A stretch of 64,000 bases of DNA, taken from contig NZ_JABAEB010000006.1 in the NCBI RefSeq assembly GCF_012584455.1, positions 127,440-191,439 of the forward strand. The letters are read 5' to 3'. Source of the stretch: Shewanella oncorhynchi (GTDB lineage Bacteria > Pseudomonadota > Gammaproteobacteria > Enterobacterales > Shewanellaceae). Shown here piece by piece: positions 19,426 to 28,509 of this stretch. Every line of letters begins with the position of its first letter. The stretch's first letter is position 1. Position numbers and translations under genes: made by a program. The notes beneath the pieces are model-generated. The model was not told the origin of the DNA, did not search any database, and was given only the letters and a program-made list of their open reading frames with translations.

Positions 19426-20403
19426 GTGGCTGAAATGAATATGTTACAGGCCGTCAATGAGGCCTTGTCGATTGCCATGCAAGCCGATGAACGCATGGTG
19501 GTTTTTGGTGAAGATGTGGGCCACTTTGGCGGAGTATTTCGCGCCACCTCCGGTCTTCAAGAAAAATTCGGTCGCGCTCGCTGCTTTAATACGCCGCTGA
19601 CAGAGCAAGGTATTGCCGGTTTTGCCAATGGTTTAGCCTCCAATGGCATGACCGCTGTGGCTGAAATTCAATTCGCCGATTATATCTTTCCGGCGTTTGA
19701 TCAAATCGTCAACGAGTCGGCTAAGTTCCGTTACCGTAGCGGTAATGAGTTCGATGTCGGTGGATTAGTGTTCCGTACGCCCTATGGCGGCGGTATTGCG
19801 GGTGGACATTATCACTCACAATCACCTGAAGCCTATTTTACCCAGACGCCGGGGTTAAAAGTCGTTGTGCCACGCAACCCTGAGCAAGCCAAAGGCCTGC
19901 TGTTGGCGTCAATCCGTGACAAAAATCCGGTGATCTTCTTTGAGCCTAAGCGTTTATATCGTGCATCGGTTGGCGAAGTGCCAGCGGGCGATTATGAAAT
20001 TGAACTGGGTAAGGCTGAAGTGGTTCGCGAAGGTAAAGACATCACCTTAGTGGCGTGGGGCGCGCAAATGGAAATCCTTGAAAAAGCCGCCGATATGGCC
20101 GCTAAAGAAGGGATCTCCTGTGAAGTTATCGATTTACGCACCTTGTCACCCTGGGATATCGATACTGTTGCCGATTCAGTCAAAAAGACCGGACGTTTAC
20201 TGGTCAACCATGAAGCGCCATTAACCGGTGGCTTTGCTGGTGAGATAGCGGCGACGATTCAGCAAGAATGCTTCTTGTATCTAGAGTCGCCCATCAGCCG
20301 CGTTTGTGGTTTAGATACCCCGTACCCACTCATTCATGAAAAAGAATACATGCCAGATGCATTCAAAACGTTTGAAGCCATCAAAGCATCAGTGACCTTC
20401 TAG
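19426..20403 (+). CDS. bkdA2: Branched-chain 2-oxoacid dehydrogenase E1 beta subunit
   Basis: The beta subunit of the E1 heterotetramer has 325 residues and starts at GTG. Transketolase pyrimidine-binding motifs include [16 protein letters not shown] and [16 protein letters not shown], with the active-site histidine context [13 protein letters not shown]. The C-terminal transketolase domain has [11 protein letters not shown]. It sits 3 bp after bkdA1 and 9 bp before bkdB. Confidence 0.95.
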   Translation: MAEMNMLQAVNEALSIAMQADERMVVFGEDVGHFGGVFRATSGLQEKFGRARCFNTPLTEQGIAGFANGLASNGMTAVAEIQFADYIFPAFDQIVNESAKFRYRSGNEFDVGGLVFRTPYGGGIAGGHYHSQSPEAYFTQTPGLKVVVPRNPEQAKGLLLASIRDKNPVIFFEPKRLYRASVGEVPAGDYEIELGKAEVVREGKDITLVAWGAQMEILEKAADMAAKEGISCEVIDLRTLSPWDIDTVADSVKKTGRLLVNHEAPLTGGFAGEIAATIQQECFLYLESPISRVCGLDTPYPLIHEKEYMPDAFKTFEAIKASVTF

Positions 20404-20412
20404 GAGTCCGGT

Positions 20413-22017
20413 ATGATTAAAGATTTTATTTTGCCGGATATTGGCGAAGGTGTTGTGGAGTGTGAGTTGGTTGAATGGCTGGTCAAAGAAGGCGACACAG
20501 TCGTTGAAGACCAACCTATTGCCGATGTGATGACAGACAAAGCACTTGTTCAAATCCCAGCGCCTTTTGCGGGCGTAGTCACTAAGCTGTATTACGCCAA
20601 GGGCGATATTGCGAAAGTGCATGCGCCGCTCTATGCCGTTGAAATTGCAGGCGAATCTGTTACGGCTGAACCTGCTGCGACGACTGCAAAAGTGACTGAG
20701 CCAGTGGCAGTAACAAACGCGACCACGTCATCCAGTTCATCTGTCAGCATTGAAGAATTCTTACTACCGGATATCGGCGAAGGCATTGTTGAATGTGAGC
20801 TAGTTGAATGGTTAGTGAGCGAAGGTGATTGGGTTGAGGAAGATCAACCGATTGCCGACGTGATGACAGATAAAGCGCTGGTGCAAATTCCTGCCATTAA
20901 AGCGGGTAAAATTGCCAAACTGCATTATCGCAAAGGTCAGCTAGCTAAAGTACATGCGCCTTTATTTGCCATTGAAGTTGAACAGACGGCTTCTGCACCT
21001 GCGGCGACAATAAATACAGATACTGTGGCCAATGCCGCACCTGCAGCGCAGATTGTGAATGCAGAGCCTGCTCGCCAAGGTAAAGCCTTAGCCAGCCCCG
21101 CAGTTCGTCGCATGGCGCGGTCGTTAGATATCGATTTGAGCCAAGTACCTGGCACAGGAAAGCACGGCCGTGTGTATAAGGAAGACATCACTCGCTTCCA
21201 ACAAGGCGCGAGCAATGTTTCTGCTCCAAGTGTGGCTCAGGTAAAAGAGGCGCCAGTTCAAGCTACTCAAGCATCTCAAACCCAAGTTCCAACATCTACA
21301 GTGACTCAACGCGCTGACACGGTTGAGCCTATTCGCGGCGTAAAAGCTGTGATGGCACGCATGATGGTGGAATCTGTGTCGAGCATTCCGCACTTTACCT
21401 ATTGTGAAGAGTTTGATTTAACAGACTTAGTTGCACTGCGTGAAAGCATGAAAGTGAAGTATTCGTCAGATGAAGTGAAGCTGACCATGATGCCTTTCTT
21501 CATGAAGTCAATGTCGCTCGCGTTAAGTCAGTTCCCTGTGATGAACAGTCAAGTGAATGCGGATTGCACTGAGCTGACTTACAAGGCGCGTCACAATATC
21601 GGCATGGCGGTGGATTCTAAAGTCGGTCTCTTGGTGCCCAACATCAAAGATGTGCAGGATAAGAGCATTTTAGAAGTGGCCGCAGAAATCACCCGCCTGA
21701 CCCAAGCAGCCCGTAGCGGCCGCGTGGCACCAGCGGATCTGAAAGACGGCACTATATCTATTTCTAACATTGGCGCTTTAGGTGGCACAGTGGCGACGCC
21801 TATTATCAACAAACCTGAGGTGGCGATTGTGGCCTTAGGTAAGTTGCAAACCCTACCGCGCTTTAACGCGAAAGGGGAAGTCGAAGCTCGCCAAATCATG
21901 CAAGTGAGCTGGTCAGGTGACCATAGAGTGATCGATGGCGGTACGATTGCTCGCTTCTGTAATCTGTGGAAACAGTATCTTGAGCAGCCTCAAGAGATGT
22001 TATTAGCGATGCGCTAA
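20413..22017 (+). CDS. bkdB: Branched-chain 2-oxoacid dehydrogenase E2 with two lipoyl domains
   Basis: This dihydrolipoyl acyltransferase forms the core of the complex. Two lipoyl domains are nearly identical, with lipoyl-lysines K43 and K154, each in the motif VMTDKALVQIPA. An Ala/Thr-rich linker leads to the E3/E1-binding domain around 228-262 (ASPAVRRMARSLDIDL) and another linker. The acyltransferase domain has the catalytic SGDHRVIDGG near the C-terminus. At 534 residues it is longer than one-lipoyl E2 proteins. No E3 gene follows, so the shared LpdA is presumably used. Confidence 0.95.
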   Translation: MIKDFILPDIGEGVVECELVEWLVKEGDTVVEDQPIADVMTDKALVQIPAPFAGVVTKLYYAKGDIAKVHAPLYAVEIAGESVTAEPAATTAKVTEPVAVTNATTSSSSSVSIEEFLLPDIGEGIVECELVEWLVSEGDWVEEDQPIADVMTDKALVQIPAIKAGKIAKLHYRKGQLAKVHAPLFAIEVEQTASAPAATINTDTVANAAPAAQIVNAEPARQGKALASPAVRRMARSLDIDLSQVPGTGKHGRVYKEDITRFQQGASNVSAPSVAQVKEAPVQATQASQTQVPTSTVTQRADTVEPIRGVKAVMARMMVESVSSIPHFTYCEEFDLTDLVALRESMKVKYSSDEVKLTMMPFFMKSMSLALSQFPVMNSQVNADCTELTYKARHNIGMAVDSKVGLLVPNIKDVQDKSILEVAAEITRLTQAARSGRVAPADLKDGTISISNIGALGGTVATPIINKPEVAIVALGKLQTLPRFNAKGEVEARQIMQVSWSGDHRVIDGGTIARFCNLWKQYLEQPQEMLLAMR

Positions 22018-22042
22018 GCCGCTGGCACGAATAACTGACACT

Positions 22043-22069
22043 AAAAGGACGCTAAAAGCGTCCTTTTTT
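22043..22069 (+). terminator. Terminator after the bkd operon
   Basis: AAAAGGACGC / GCGTCCTTTT stem with a TAAAA loop and T-tract. Confidence 0.92.
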
Positions 22070-22149
22070 ATTTGCTTTGCACAAATGGGTTAATCTTTTG
22101 ATCCCGATTACGTATAATTCCCGAACGTAGTTATCCTGATGGATGTGTT

Positions 22150-23232
22150 ATGAGTCAGTTAGCCCCCAGCCCATTTGCTCCAACAATAGAAACCATTGAT
22201 TACCCGTTTCCGCCTAAACCAGTGCCTTTGTCCGATGCGCAAAAAGCCGATTACAAGGCGCGTATCAAGCAACTGCTCATTGAAAAAGATGCCGTTCTGG
22301 TTGCCCACTATTATACCGATCCTGAAATCCAAGCCCTTGCCGAAGAGACTGGCGGCTGCGTTTCAGACTCCTTAGAAATGGCGCGCTTTGGCCGCGATCA
22401 CCCAGCAAAAACCTTAATCGTTGCTGGGGTCAAGTTTATGGGCGAAACCGCCAAGATTTTGAGCCCTGAAAAAACTATCCTAATGCCGACCCTTGAAGCG
22501 ACCTGTTCATTGGATTTAGGTTGTCCGATTGATAAGTTCAGCGCTTTCTGCGACGCGCACCCAGATCATACTGTGGTGGTTTACGCCAATACCTCGGCTG
22601 CGGTTAAAGCGCGCGCCGATTGGGTGGTGACCTCCAGCATTGCCCTTGAAATCGTTGAGCACTTAGACAGCGAAGGCAAAAAGATCATTTGGGGACCAGA
22701 CCGTCATTTAGGCAGCTATATTGCCAAACAGACGGGCGCCGACATGTTGATGTGGCAGGGCGATTGTATCGTTCACGATGAGTTTAAATCTAATGCGCTG
22801 CGCGATATGAAAAGCGTTTACCCAGATGCAGCTATTCTTGTGCATCCTGAGTCGCCAGCCAGTGTGGTGGCGATGGCCGATGCAGTTGGCTCTACCAGTC
22901 AACTGATTAAAGCAGCGCAGACCATGCCAAATGAGCGTTTTATCGTGGCAACTGATCGCGGCATTTTTTATAAAATGCAGCAGGCGGCGCCAGGTAAAAT
23001 TTTAATTGAAGCGCCAACGGGCGGAAATGGCGCAACCTGTAAGAGCTGTGCCCACTGTCCTTGGATGGCGATGAACGGTTTGCAGGCAATTGAAGCGTCA
23101 CTCGCCGACAGCGATAAAACCACCCATGAGATTTTTGTGGATGAAGACTTAAGAGTTAAGGCACTTATTCCGCTGACGCGTATGCTGGATTTTGCCAAGA
23201 CACTGAATATGAAAATAAAGGGTAATGCCTAA
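22150..23232 (+). CDS. nadA: Quinolinate synthase NadA
   Basis: NadA condenses iminoaspartate with dihydroxyacetone phosphate to quinolinate in NAD synthesis, using an oxygen-sensitive 4Fe-4S cluster. The 360 residues are the long form. Candidate cluster cysteines are in [11 protein letters not shown] (C119/C124), [10 protein letters not shown], and the C-terminal [12 protein letters not shown]. Substrate motifs include [11 protein letters not shown] and [19 protein letters not shown]. It is monocistronic, and its NAD pathway partner nadE lies further on at 49,391. Confidence 0.96.
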   Translation: MSQLAPSPFAPTIETIDYPFPPKPVPLSDAQKADYKARIKQLLIEKDAVLVAHYYTDPEIQALAEETGGCVSDSLEMARFGRDHPAKTLIVAGVKFMGETAKILSPEKTILMPTLEATCSLDLGCPIDKFSAFCDAHPDHTVVVYANTSAAVKARADWVVTSSIALEIVEHLDSEGKKIIWGPDRHLGSYIAKQTGADMLMWQGDCIVHDEFKSNALRDMKSVYPDAAILVHPESPASVVAMADAVGSTSQLIKAAQTMPNERFIVATDRGIFYKMQQAAPGKILIEAPTGGNGATCKSCAHCPWMAMNGLQAIEASLADSDKTTHEIFVDEDLRVKALIPLTRMLDFAKTLNMKIKGNA

Positions 23233-23262
23233 GCGCATTATTTAGCTTTTCTTCAGCCTAAT

Positions 23263-23295
23263 AAAAATCCCTGCCATAGTGTGGGGATTTTTTAT
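23263..23295 (+). terminator. Terminator after nadA
   Basis: AAAAATCCC / GGGATTTTT stem with a 12-base loop and T-tract. Confidence 0.8.
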
Positions 23296-23324
23296 GTCTG
23301 TTGTTTTTATTAAAACTAAGGCAA

Positions 23325-23350
23325 TAAAAAGCCCCGCAAATGCGAGGCTT
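23325..23350 (-). terminator. Terminator after gapA
   Basis: AAGCCCCGC / GCGAGGCTT stem (one mismatch) with a T-tract on the minus strand, 46 bp past the gapA stop. Confidence 0.75.
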
Positions 23351-23395
23351 AATTGAATAACGCGGAATCTAGTGACTAGATTACTTTACGGTTAC

Positions 23396-24406
23396 TTACT
23401 TGGCGTTCATCAGTGCAACCGCGTTATCTAACATACGGTTACTGAATCCCCACTCGTTATCATACCAAGACATCACTTTCACTAAACGACCGTTTACACG
23501 GGTTTGAGTGGCGTCAAAGTTCGAAGAAAACGCATTGTGGTTAAAGTCGATAGACACCAATGGCTCTTTGTTTACCGCTAACACTTCGCTCAATGGCGCA
23601 ACGCTGGCAGCACGTTCAATAATGGCATTCACTTCTTCAACTGTCGTGTCACGGGCAGCGATGAAAGATAAATCCACGAGTGATACGTTAACTGTAGGTA
23701 CACGAACCGCTAAACCGTCGAATTTACCTTGTAATTCAGGTACAACCAAACCTACAGCAGCAGCTGCGCCAGTTTTAGTTGGGATCATTGACAGTGCCGC
23801 AGCACGGGCACGACGTAAATCTGTGTGGTACACGTCAGATAAACGTTGATCGTTGGTATAAGCGTGAATGGTGGTCATCAGGCCTGATTCGATACCAATC
23901 TCGTCATTTAACGGCTTAGCAAAAGGGGCTAAACAGTTTGTTGTACAAGAAGCATTTGAAATCACTGTCATGTCTGACGTCAGCACGTTGTTGTTCACAC
24001 CGTAAACAACTGTGGCATCGACGTTTTTGCCTGGAGCAGAAATAATCACTTTCTTCGCGCCAGCGGTTAAATGTGGTTGAACGGTTTCTTTAGAAGTGAA
24101 GATACCGGTACATTCGAAAACCACGTCAACCTGTAGCTCTGCCCATGGCAGTTTTGCAGGATCACGTTCTTGGAAAGTGAGGATCTTATCGCCATTCACA
24201 TAAATGGCTTCTGCATCATGGTCAACCTTGGCATTGAAACGACCATGAACAGAATCGTATTTTGTCAGGTGAGCGTTGATTGAAGCGTCGCCTAAATCAT
24301 TAATAGCGACAATCTTGATTGGATAAGCTTTTTCGCTTTCGTACAAGGCGCGTAATACGTTTCTACCGATACGGCCATAGCCATTTATTGCTACACGGAT
24401 AGTCAT
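23396..24406 (-). CDS. gapA: Type I glyceraldehyde-3-phosphate dehydrogenase
   Basis: This NAD-dependent glycolytic/gluconeogenic GAPDH has 336 residues. The Rossmann motif [11 protein letters not shown] is followed by VAINDLGD, whose acidic residue favours NAD. The catalytic cysteine is C154 in [12 protein letters not shown]. The substrate loop is [13 protein letters not shown], and the C-terminus carries [12 protein letters not shown]. Some segments ([15 protein letters not shown]) also resemble erythrose-4-phosphate dehydrogenase, so a second activity is possible. A promoter with an overlapping HexR-like site lies just upstream. Confidence 0.9.
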   Translation of the reverse strand: MTIRVAINGYGRIGRNVLRALYESEKAYPIKIVAINDLGDASINAHLTKYDSVHGRFNAKVDHDAEAIYVNGDKILTFQERDPAKLPWAELQVDVVFECTGIFTSKETVQPHLTAGAKKVIISAPGKNVDATVVYGVNNNVLTSDMTVISNASCTTNCLAPFAKPLNDEIGIESGLMTTIHAYTNDQRLSDVYHTDLRRARAAALSMIPTKTGAAAAVGLVVPELQGKFDGLAVRVPTVNVSLVDLSFIAARDTTVEEVNAIIERAASVAPLSEVLAVNKEPLVSIDFNHNAFSSNFDATQTRVNGRLVKVMSWYDNEWGFSNRMLDNAVALMNAK

Positions 24407-24438
24407 CTCATATCCCTCTGGTGATTATAAAATTCAAC

Positions 24439-24455
24439 TGGTAGTAAAATTACCA
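24439..24455. promoter_or_regulatory. Candidate HexR operator before gapA
   Basis: TGGTAGTAAAATTACCA is a near-palindrome whose core TAGT-AAA-ATTA fits the TGTAATTAAATTACA-like HexR motif described for Shewanella central carbon genes. It overlaps the -10 of the gapA promoter, suggesting repression when HexR is bound. Confidence 0.6.
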
Positions 24456-24474
24456 AACTGACAGCTATCGTCAA
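24447..24474 (-). promoter_or_regulatory. gapA promoter
   Basis: On the minus strand TTGACG is followed after 16 bases by TAATTT, about 40 bp before the gapA start. Confidence 0.55.
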
Positions 24475-24607
24475 GTTAAATCGGCATTTTACCGCTGTCT
24501 TGATTAACAAATTAGGTATTTTTTTTACATCGGTCGCGAAATCGCCATTTTTTACGCGTTAATTGGGTAAAAAATTACAAGATGGCAAACATTTTGCCAT
24601 CGATTGC

Positions 24608-25519
24608 TTAGTTTACTTTTTCGACAGGCGCAGGCGGCACCACCTCAGTTACAGTTGGCGCTTGGGCAACCGCTTGAGGATCAAGCCATTGTCTTACTGG
24701 GCTCATAGAATAAGTGCCCTTTTTTAGCGCATCGATAAGGGCTTGGGCTTTTAAATCGAGTTCAGTCGCCAGCGTTTTATTGCCACCGAGCAAGGCTAGC
24801 ATTTTTTCTTCAGAATACTTCTGCTGCGTAAGTAGTAAATTTGCTTTTGTTAGCATATAGGATTTATCTAAAACCTGTTGCTGGCGATAGGCAGATGCGA
24901 GCCCAAGTAACCAGTTAACGTCGAAATCATCGTATTGGATCTCCGCAAAGACTTTAAGATAGAGTTGTTGCGCTTTGATGGCATTTCGATTGCTGTAATA
25001 GGTTGCGACTTGGGCAAGTAGAAAGGGGTCAGTCACTTCGCCGGCGTTTTCCTGTTCTAATAATCTATTTAACGCAGCGGTATCGCCAAAGCGAGTCCAT
25101 TGGTAATAGGACATAAAAGGGTCTTGCCGTTCACGGGTTTGATCTTGTAGTAAACTTAAATTTTGAGTGCTTAGTCTAAAGGCTCTGGCTCTATCTGCTG
25201 TGCGATTGGTGTGGATGATATGCTGAACGCCAGAGGCGAGTTCAATGCAACGGCTGTAATCCTCAAGGTAGGTTAATTGTGAGTAGAGCTGCTTACCTGT
25301 GAGGTTTTCGTTGTCTTTTAACATGTAGCGGTTTTGGATAAGCTTGGTCTTTTCAGTCAAACACCAGCTGTCCTTATGCAAATCGGCACAAATTTCAGGA
25401 TTATTTTTACAAATTGCTGAGATATTTCGGTCATTATCACAACCGAAAAGACCGAAAAAGCTCATCCCTAAGGTAAATGATGTAATTATTACTAGATTTT
25501 GTCTCAAAACACTCTCCAA
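24608..25519 (-). CDS. DUF2989-type lipoprotein with tetratricopeptide-like helices
   Basis: This 303-residue protein has an N-terminal hydrophobic segment ending in FFGLFGCDND, a lipobox that predicts a lipid-anchored envelope protein. Four or more cysteines follow within 30 residues (ICKNNPEIC, SWCLTEK). The middle is helical and repeat-like, with QVATYYSNRNAIKAQQLYLKV and a further similar unit. The C-terminus is proline-rich. It resembles the DUF2989 family of Shewanella and Vibrio, usually found near gap. The function is unknown. Confidence 0.75.
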   Translation of the reverse strand: MESVLRQNLVIITSFTLGMSFFGLFGCDNDRNISAICKNNPEICADLHKDSWCLTEKTKLIQNRYMLKDNENLTGKQLYSQLTYLEDYSRCIELASGVQHIIHTNRTADRARAFRLSTQNLSLLQDQTRERQDPFMSYYQWTRFGDTAALNRLLEQENAGEVTDPFLLAQVATYYSNRNAIKAQQLYLKVFAEIQYDDFDVNWLLGLASAYRQQQVLDKSYMLTKANLLLTQQKYSEEKMLALLGGNKTLATELDLKAQALIDALKKGTYSMSPVRQWLDPQAVAQAPTVTEVVPPAPVEKVN

Positions 25520-25710
25520 ACGATAATTTTTCTAATAAAATTACAGATTTACAGAAAATATCTTACTGGCAACAAAGCGCGACTTTCATTACAATGGCGC
25601 CGACCAAAACAGGGTTTTCCCTAAAACCCGCATTAGATTATTGGTCTTTTCGTCATGTTACTCAAACCTTTCAGTACATTTTATTGAAAAGTGAGATAAA
25701 GGATCTGTAA

Positions 25711-27144
25711 ATGAGCGCTGATAAACACCTACAAAGTTGGCAAGAACGTTTTGAAATGGCAGAGGCGATGCAGCCTTTGTTAGGCAAGTTGTACCGTAAC
25801 CAAGGCGTTGAAGTCGTGGTCTACGGCAAGCCGTTACTCAATGCTTCTACGATTGAAATCATTAAAGCGCACCGTTTAGTTCGTCGTCATGTCGGTGAAA
25901 AATTACGTTTACGCGAGAGTTTCCCCTTCGTTCAAGCTTTGAGCAAACTCGCAGTTAAACAATGTAAAGTGGATATTGGTAAGCTCGCTGTCAATTACTG
26001 GCGCGACCATACTGATGTCAGCGAAATTGAAAGCTATATGGCAAAAGAATTGGCCGATGCTATCGACCATGCCGATGATGTCGCGCCGCGTGACGTCGTG
26101 CTTTATGGTTTTGGCCGTATCGGTCGCTTATTGGCACGCTTGCTGATTGAACGCACAGGTCGCAGCAATAAGTTAAGGTTACGCGCTATCGTTTTACGTG
26201 GCGGCAAGAAAGGCGATTTAGAAAAACGCGCGAGTTTACTGCGTCGTGACTCAGTCCATGGTCCTTTCAATGGTTCTGTTGAAGTTGACGAAGAGAACAA
26301 CGCCATCATAGCCAATGGCACTTATATCCAAGTGATCTATGCTAATTCACCCGACGAAGTGGATTACACTAAATACGACATCAATGATGCATTGATTGTT
26401 GATAATACAGGTATTTGGAAAGATGAAGCGGGTCTTGGTTTACACCTTAAGAGTCCAGGTGCCAGCAAAGTATTACTGACGGCTCCTGCAAAAGGCGCGA
26501 TTAAGAACATCGTTTACGGTGTGAACGAAGGCGATATTACCCCAGAAGACATTATCGTTTCTGCGGCGAGTTGTACCACCAATGCTATTACGCCAGTACT
26601 GAAAGCTGTGAATGATAAATATGGTATCGAGAATGGTCACGTTGAAACGATTCATTCTTATACCAACGATCAAAACCTGATTGATAACTATCATACCGCT
26701 GACCGTCGTGGCCGTAGTGCACCATTAAACATGGTGATCACTGAAACGGGTGCAGCAAAAGCGGTTGCTAAAGCTTTACCTGCATTAGCCGGTAAGTTAA
26801 CAGGTAACGCGATTCGTGTGCCGACGCCTAACGTCTCTATGGCGATCATCAGCATGAACCTGAATGCTGAAACTAGTAAAGATGAGCTTAACGAGTATCT
26901 GAAAGATACGGCGCTACAATCACCACTGCAAAATCAAATTGACTATACAGACTCTACTGAGATTGTATCGAGCGATTTAGTGGGTTCTCGCTACGCGGGT
27001 GTGGTTGATTCACAAGCGACTATTGCAGAAGGCAAGCGTGCCATTCTTTATGTATGGTATGACAACGAATTTGGTTACAGTTGCCAAGTGGTTGGCGTAA
27101 TGCAAACTATGTTAGGTTTAACGACGCTATCTCTACCTGCGTAA
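25711..27144 (+). CDS. Long-form glyceraldehyde-3-phosphate dehydrogenase
   Basis: This second GAPDH has 477 residues, with an extra N-terminal region of about 125 residues before the Rossmann motif YGFGRIGRLLARLL. The catalytic cysteine is in VSAASCTTNAITPV, and the substrate loop is MVITETGAAKAVAKALP. WYDNEFGYSCQ is near the C-terminus. The N-terminal extension (helical, basic, no known motif that I recognise) is typical of this marine gammaproteobacterial form. It is transcribed divergently from the DUF2989 gene and ends in a terminator. Confidence 0.92.
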   Translation: MSADKHLQSWQERFEMAEAMQPLLGKLYRNQGVEVVVYGKPLLNASTIEIIKAHRLVRRHVGEKLRLRESFPFVQALSKLAVKQCKVDIGKLAVNYWRDHTDVSEIESYMAKELADAIDHADDVAPRDVVLYGFGRIGRLLARLLIERTGRSNKLRLRAIVLRGGKKGDLEKRASLLRRDSVHGPFNGSVEVDEENNAIIANGTYIQVIYANSPDEVDYTKYDINDALIVDNTGIWKDEAGLGLHLKSPGASKVLLTAPAKGAIKNIVYGVNEGDITPEDIIVSAASCTTNAITPVLKAVNDKYGIENGHVETIHSYTNDQNLIDNYHTADRRGRSAPLNMVITETGAAKAVAKALPALAGKLTGNAIRVPTPNVSMAIISMNLNAETSKDELNEYLKDTALQSPLQNQIDYTDSTEIVSSDLVGSRYAGVVDSQATIAEGKRAILYVWYDNEFGYSCQVVGVMQTMLGLTTLSLPA

Positions 27145-27198
27145 ATTGCCCATGTAGGTTTTGCTCGAGTGATTAATGACTTTGCCTAACCTTTGAAT

Positions 27199-27227
27199 AA
27201 AGCGCCCAATAGGGCGCTTTTGTTTTT
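27199..27227 (+). terminator. Terminator after the long-form GAPDH
   Basis: AAAGCGCCC / GGGCGCTTT stem with an AATA loop and T-rich tail. Confidence 0.92.
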
Positions 27228-27419
27228 CTATACTTCTGCAATTTTATTTGGCTCGACTCCATAACTCACCATGATCCCCTGTTTATCTGCCGCGTTTAAT
27301 TAGCAGTAGCATCAGTATCGGTAAAAGCCTAAATTGATGAATGAAACATCAACTTTACTGAGGTGTGGCGGTTTATTGGGCAAACGATGCGGCTTAGATC
27401 ATTTTTTAAAAATTGTTGA

Positions 27420-27447
27420 TTGACTCTGAGGTCTAAATCGGTAGAAT
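27420..27447 (+). promoter_or_regulatory. Promoter of the Gly-Cys-Leu-Leu tRNA operon
   Basis: TTGACT, 16 bases, TAGAAT. A GC-containing discriminator (GCC) follows, as in stringently controlled stable RNA promoters. It lies 63 bp before the first tRNA. Confidence 0.7.
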
Positions 27448-27510
27448 GCCAATCCGCAGTCAGGGGAAAGCATGCCGAGCATGAGTTCAAATGATTAAGC
27501 GCAATGATAG

Positions 27511-27586
27511 GCGACATTAGCTCAGTTGGTAGAGCGATACCTTGCCAAGGTATAGGTCATCGGTTCGAACCCGATATGTCGCTCCA
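27511..27586 (+). tRNA. tRNA-Gly (GCC)
   Basis: A 76-nt cloverleaf with encoded CCA. Acceptor arms GCGACAT/ATGTCGC pair, and the anticodon loop TTGCCAA gives GCC. Confidence 0.97.
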
Positions 27587-27610
27587 AATTTTAATAAATT
27601 TGGCAGTTTG

Positions 27611-27684
27611 GGCGCGATGGCAGAATGGCTATGCTGCGGATTGCAAATCCGTCGATCTCGGTTCGACTCCGGGTCGCGCCTCCA
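27611..27684 (+). tRNA. tRNA-Cys (GCA)
   Basis: A 74-nt cloverleaf with encoded CCA. Acceptor arms GGCGCGA/TCGCGCC pair, and the anticodon loop TTGCAAA gives GCA. The Gly-Cys-Leu order matches glyW-cysT-leuZ of E. coli. Confidence 0.97.
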
Positions 27685-27700
27685 TAGATTAAAGTATTAA

Positions 27701-27820
27701 TGACATGATTCCCGTCGTTAATATCAAGAGTTTGCCCGAGTGGTGGAATCGGTAGACACAAGGGATTTAAAATCCCTCGCTGGTAACAGCGTGCCAGTTC
27801 AAGTCTGGCCTCGGGTACCA
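27701..27820 (+). repeat. First copy of a 120 bp tandem duplication carrying tRNA-Leu
   Basis: TGACATGATTCCCGTC and the following spacer plus the whole tRNA-Leu recur 224 bp later at 27925-28044. The tRNA parts are identical and the spacers differ at a few bases. Confidence 0.85.
27734..27820 (+). tRNA. tRNA-Leu (TAA), copy 1
   Basis: An 87-nt class II tRNA with a long variable arm and encoded CCA. The anticodon loop TTTAAAA gives TAA. Confidence 0.97.
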
Positions 27821-27924
27821 TTATTTTGATAGTGATGGTAAAAATAAAGTCCGAATCTTCAATAGGCTTTATTAAATAGATTTATTAGCGTAAAGGGTTA
27901 ATTATTTAGAGTTAATAATATTTT

Positions 27925-28044
27925 TGACATGATTCCCGTCATTAATATTCAGCGTTTGCCCGAGTGGTGGAATCGGTAGACACAAGGGATTTAAAATCCC
28001 TCGCTGGTAACAGCGTGCCAGTTCAAGTCTGGCCTCGGGTACCA
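27925..28044 (+). repeat. Second copy of the 120 bp tRNA-Leu duplication
   Basis: The matching unit at 27701-27820 is offset by exactly 224 bp, both in the upstream spacer and in the tRNA. Confidence 0.85.
27958..28044 (+). tRNA. tRNA-Leu (TAA), copy 2
   Basis: The 87 nt are identical to copy 1. This is the last gene of the operon, followed within 10 bp by a terminator. Confidence 0.97.
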
Positions 28045-28052
28045 AAAAAGAA

Positions 28053-28085
28053 AAAGCCTCGATATTTATATCGAGGCTTTTTTGC
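28053..28085 (+). terminator. Terminator of the tRNA operon
   Basis: AAAGCCTCGATAT / ATATCGAGGCTTT, a 13 bp perfect stem with a T-tract. Confidence 0.93.
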
Positions 28086-28425
28086 ATTTAGATTTCTACT
28101 TTTAGTCGGCATTCTTCGTGAGGGGTTTAAGGTCAAACTTGACTGACACACTTAACGTACTGCTTACTTTAGTTCGCAGAGGTCCTTGCGGCGACGCACA
28201 TCAGGAGAGGCTAATAACCCTAAAATCACACAATAGTGCTACGTTTTAAGCTGATAGTGTCATTTGAATTAAGCCTGTAGTTATGTTGGTAGAGAAGTCG
28301 GGCGATAAGGTATGGGATTATGTTTGCTGAAAAGCAGGTTGTGAGTTTTTAGCCTTGGCTTGTTCTATTTATGCTAGAGATAAAACCTATAAATAGTAAG
28401 CCTATAAATAAAATCCTAGGTATAA
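28086..28425. other. About 340 bp with no recognised feature
   Basis: The stretch between the tRNA terminator and the opgG terminator shows no convincing reading frame, RNA gene or repeat. Confidence 0.5.
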
Positions 28426-28453
28426 AAAAGCGCCAGTAAAAACTGGCGCTTTT
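28426..28453 (-). terminator. Terminator after opgG
   Basis: AAAAGCGCCAGT / ACTGGCGCTTTT stem with a four-base loop, 57 bp past the opgG stop; T's follow on the minus strand. Confidence 0.9.
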
Positions 28454-28509
28454 ATTCATTTACTCGGTCAGTTTATGCTTGTTAGACAGTGATACTCGTG
28501 AATATCAGC

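Larger units (their letters stand above)
27145..27510. other. 366 bp intergenic region before the tRNA operon
   Basis: It holds the gap terminator (27199-27227) and the tRNA promoter (27420-27447). No reading frame is supported. Confidence 0.7.
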
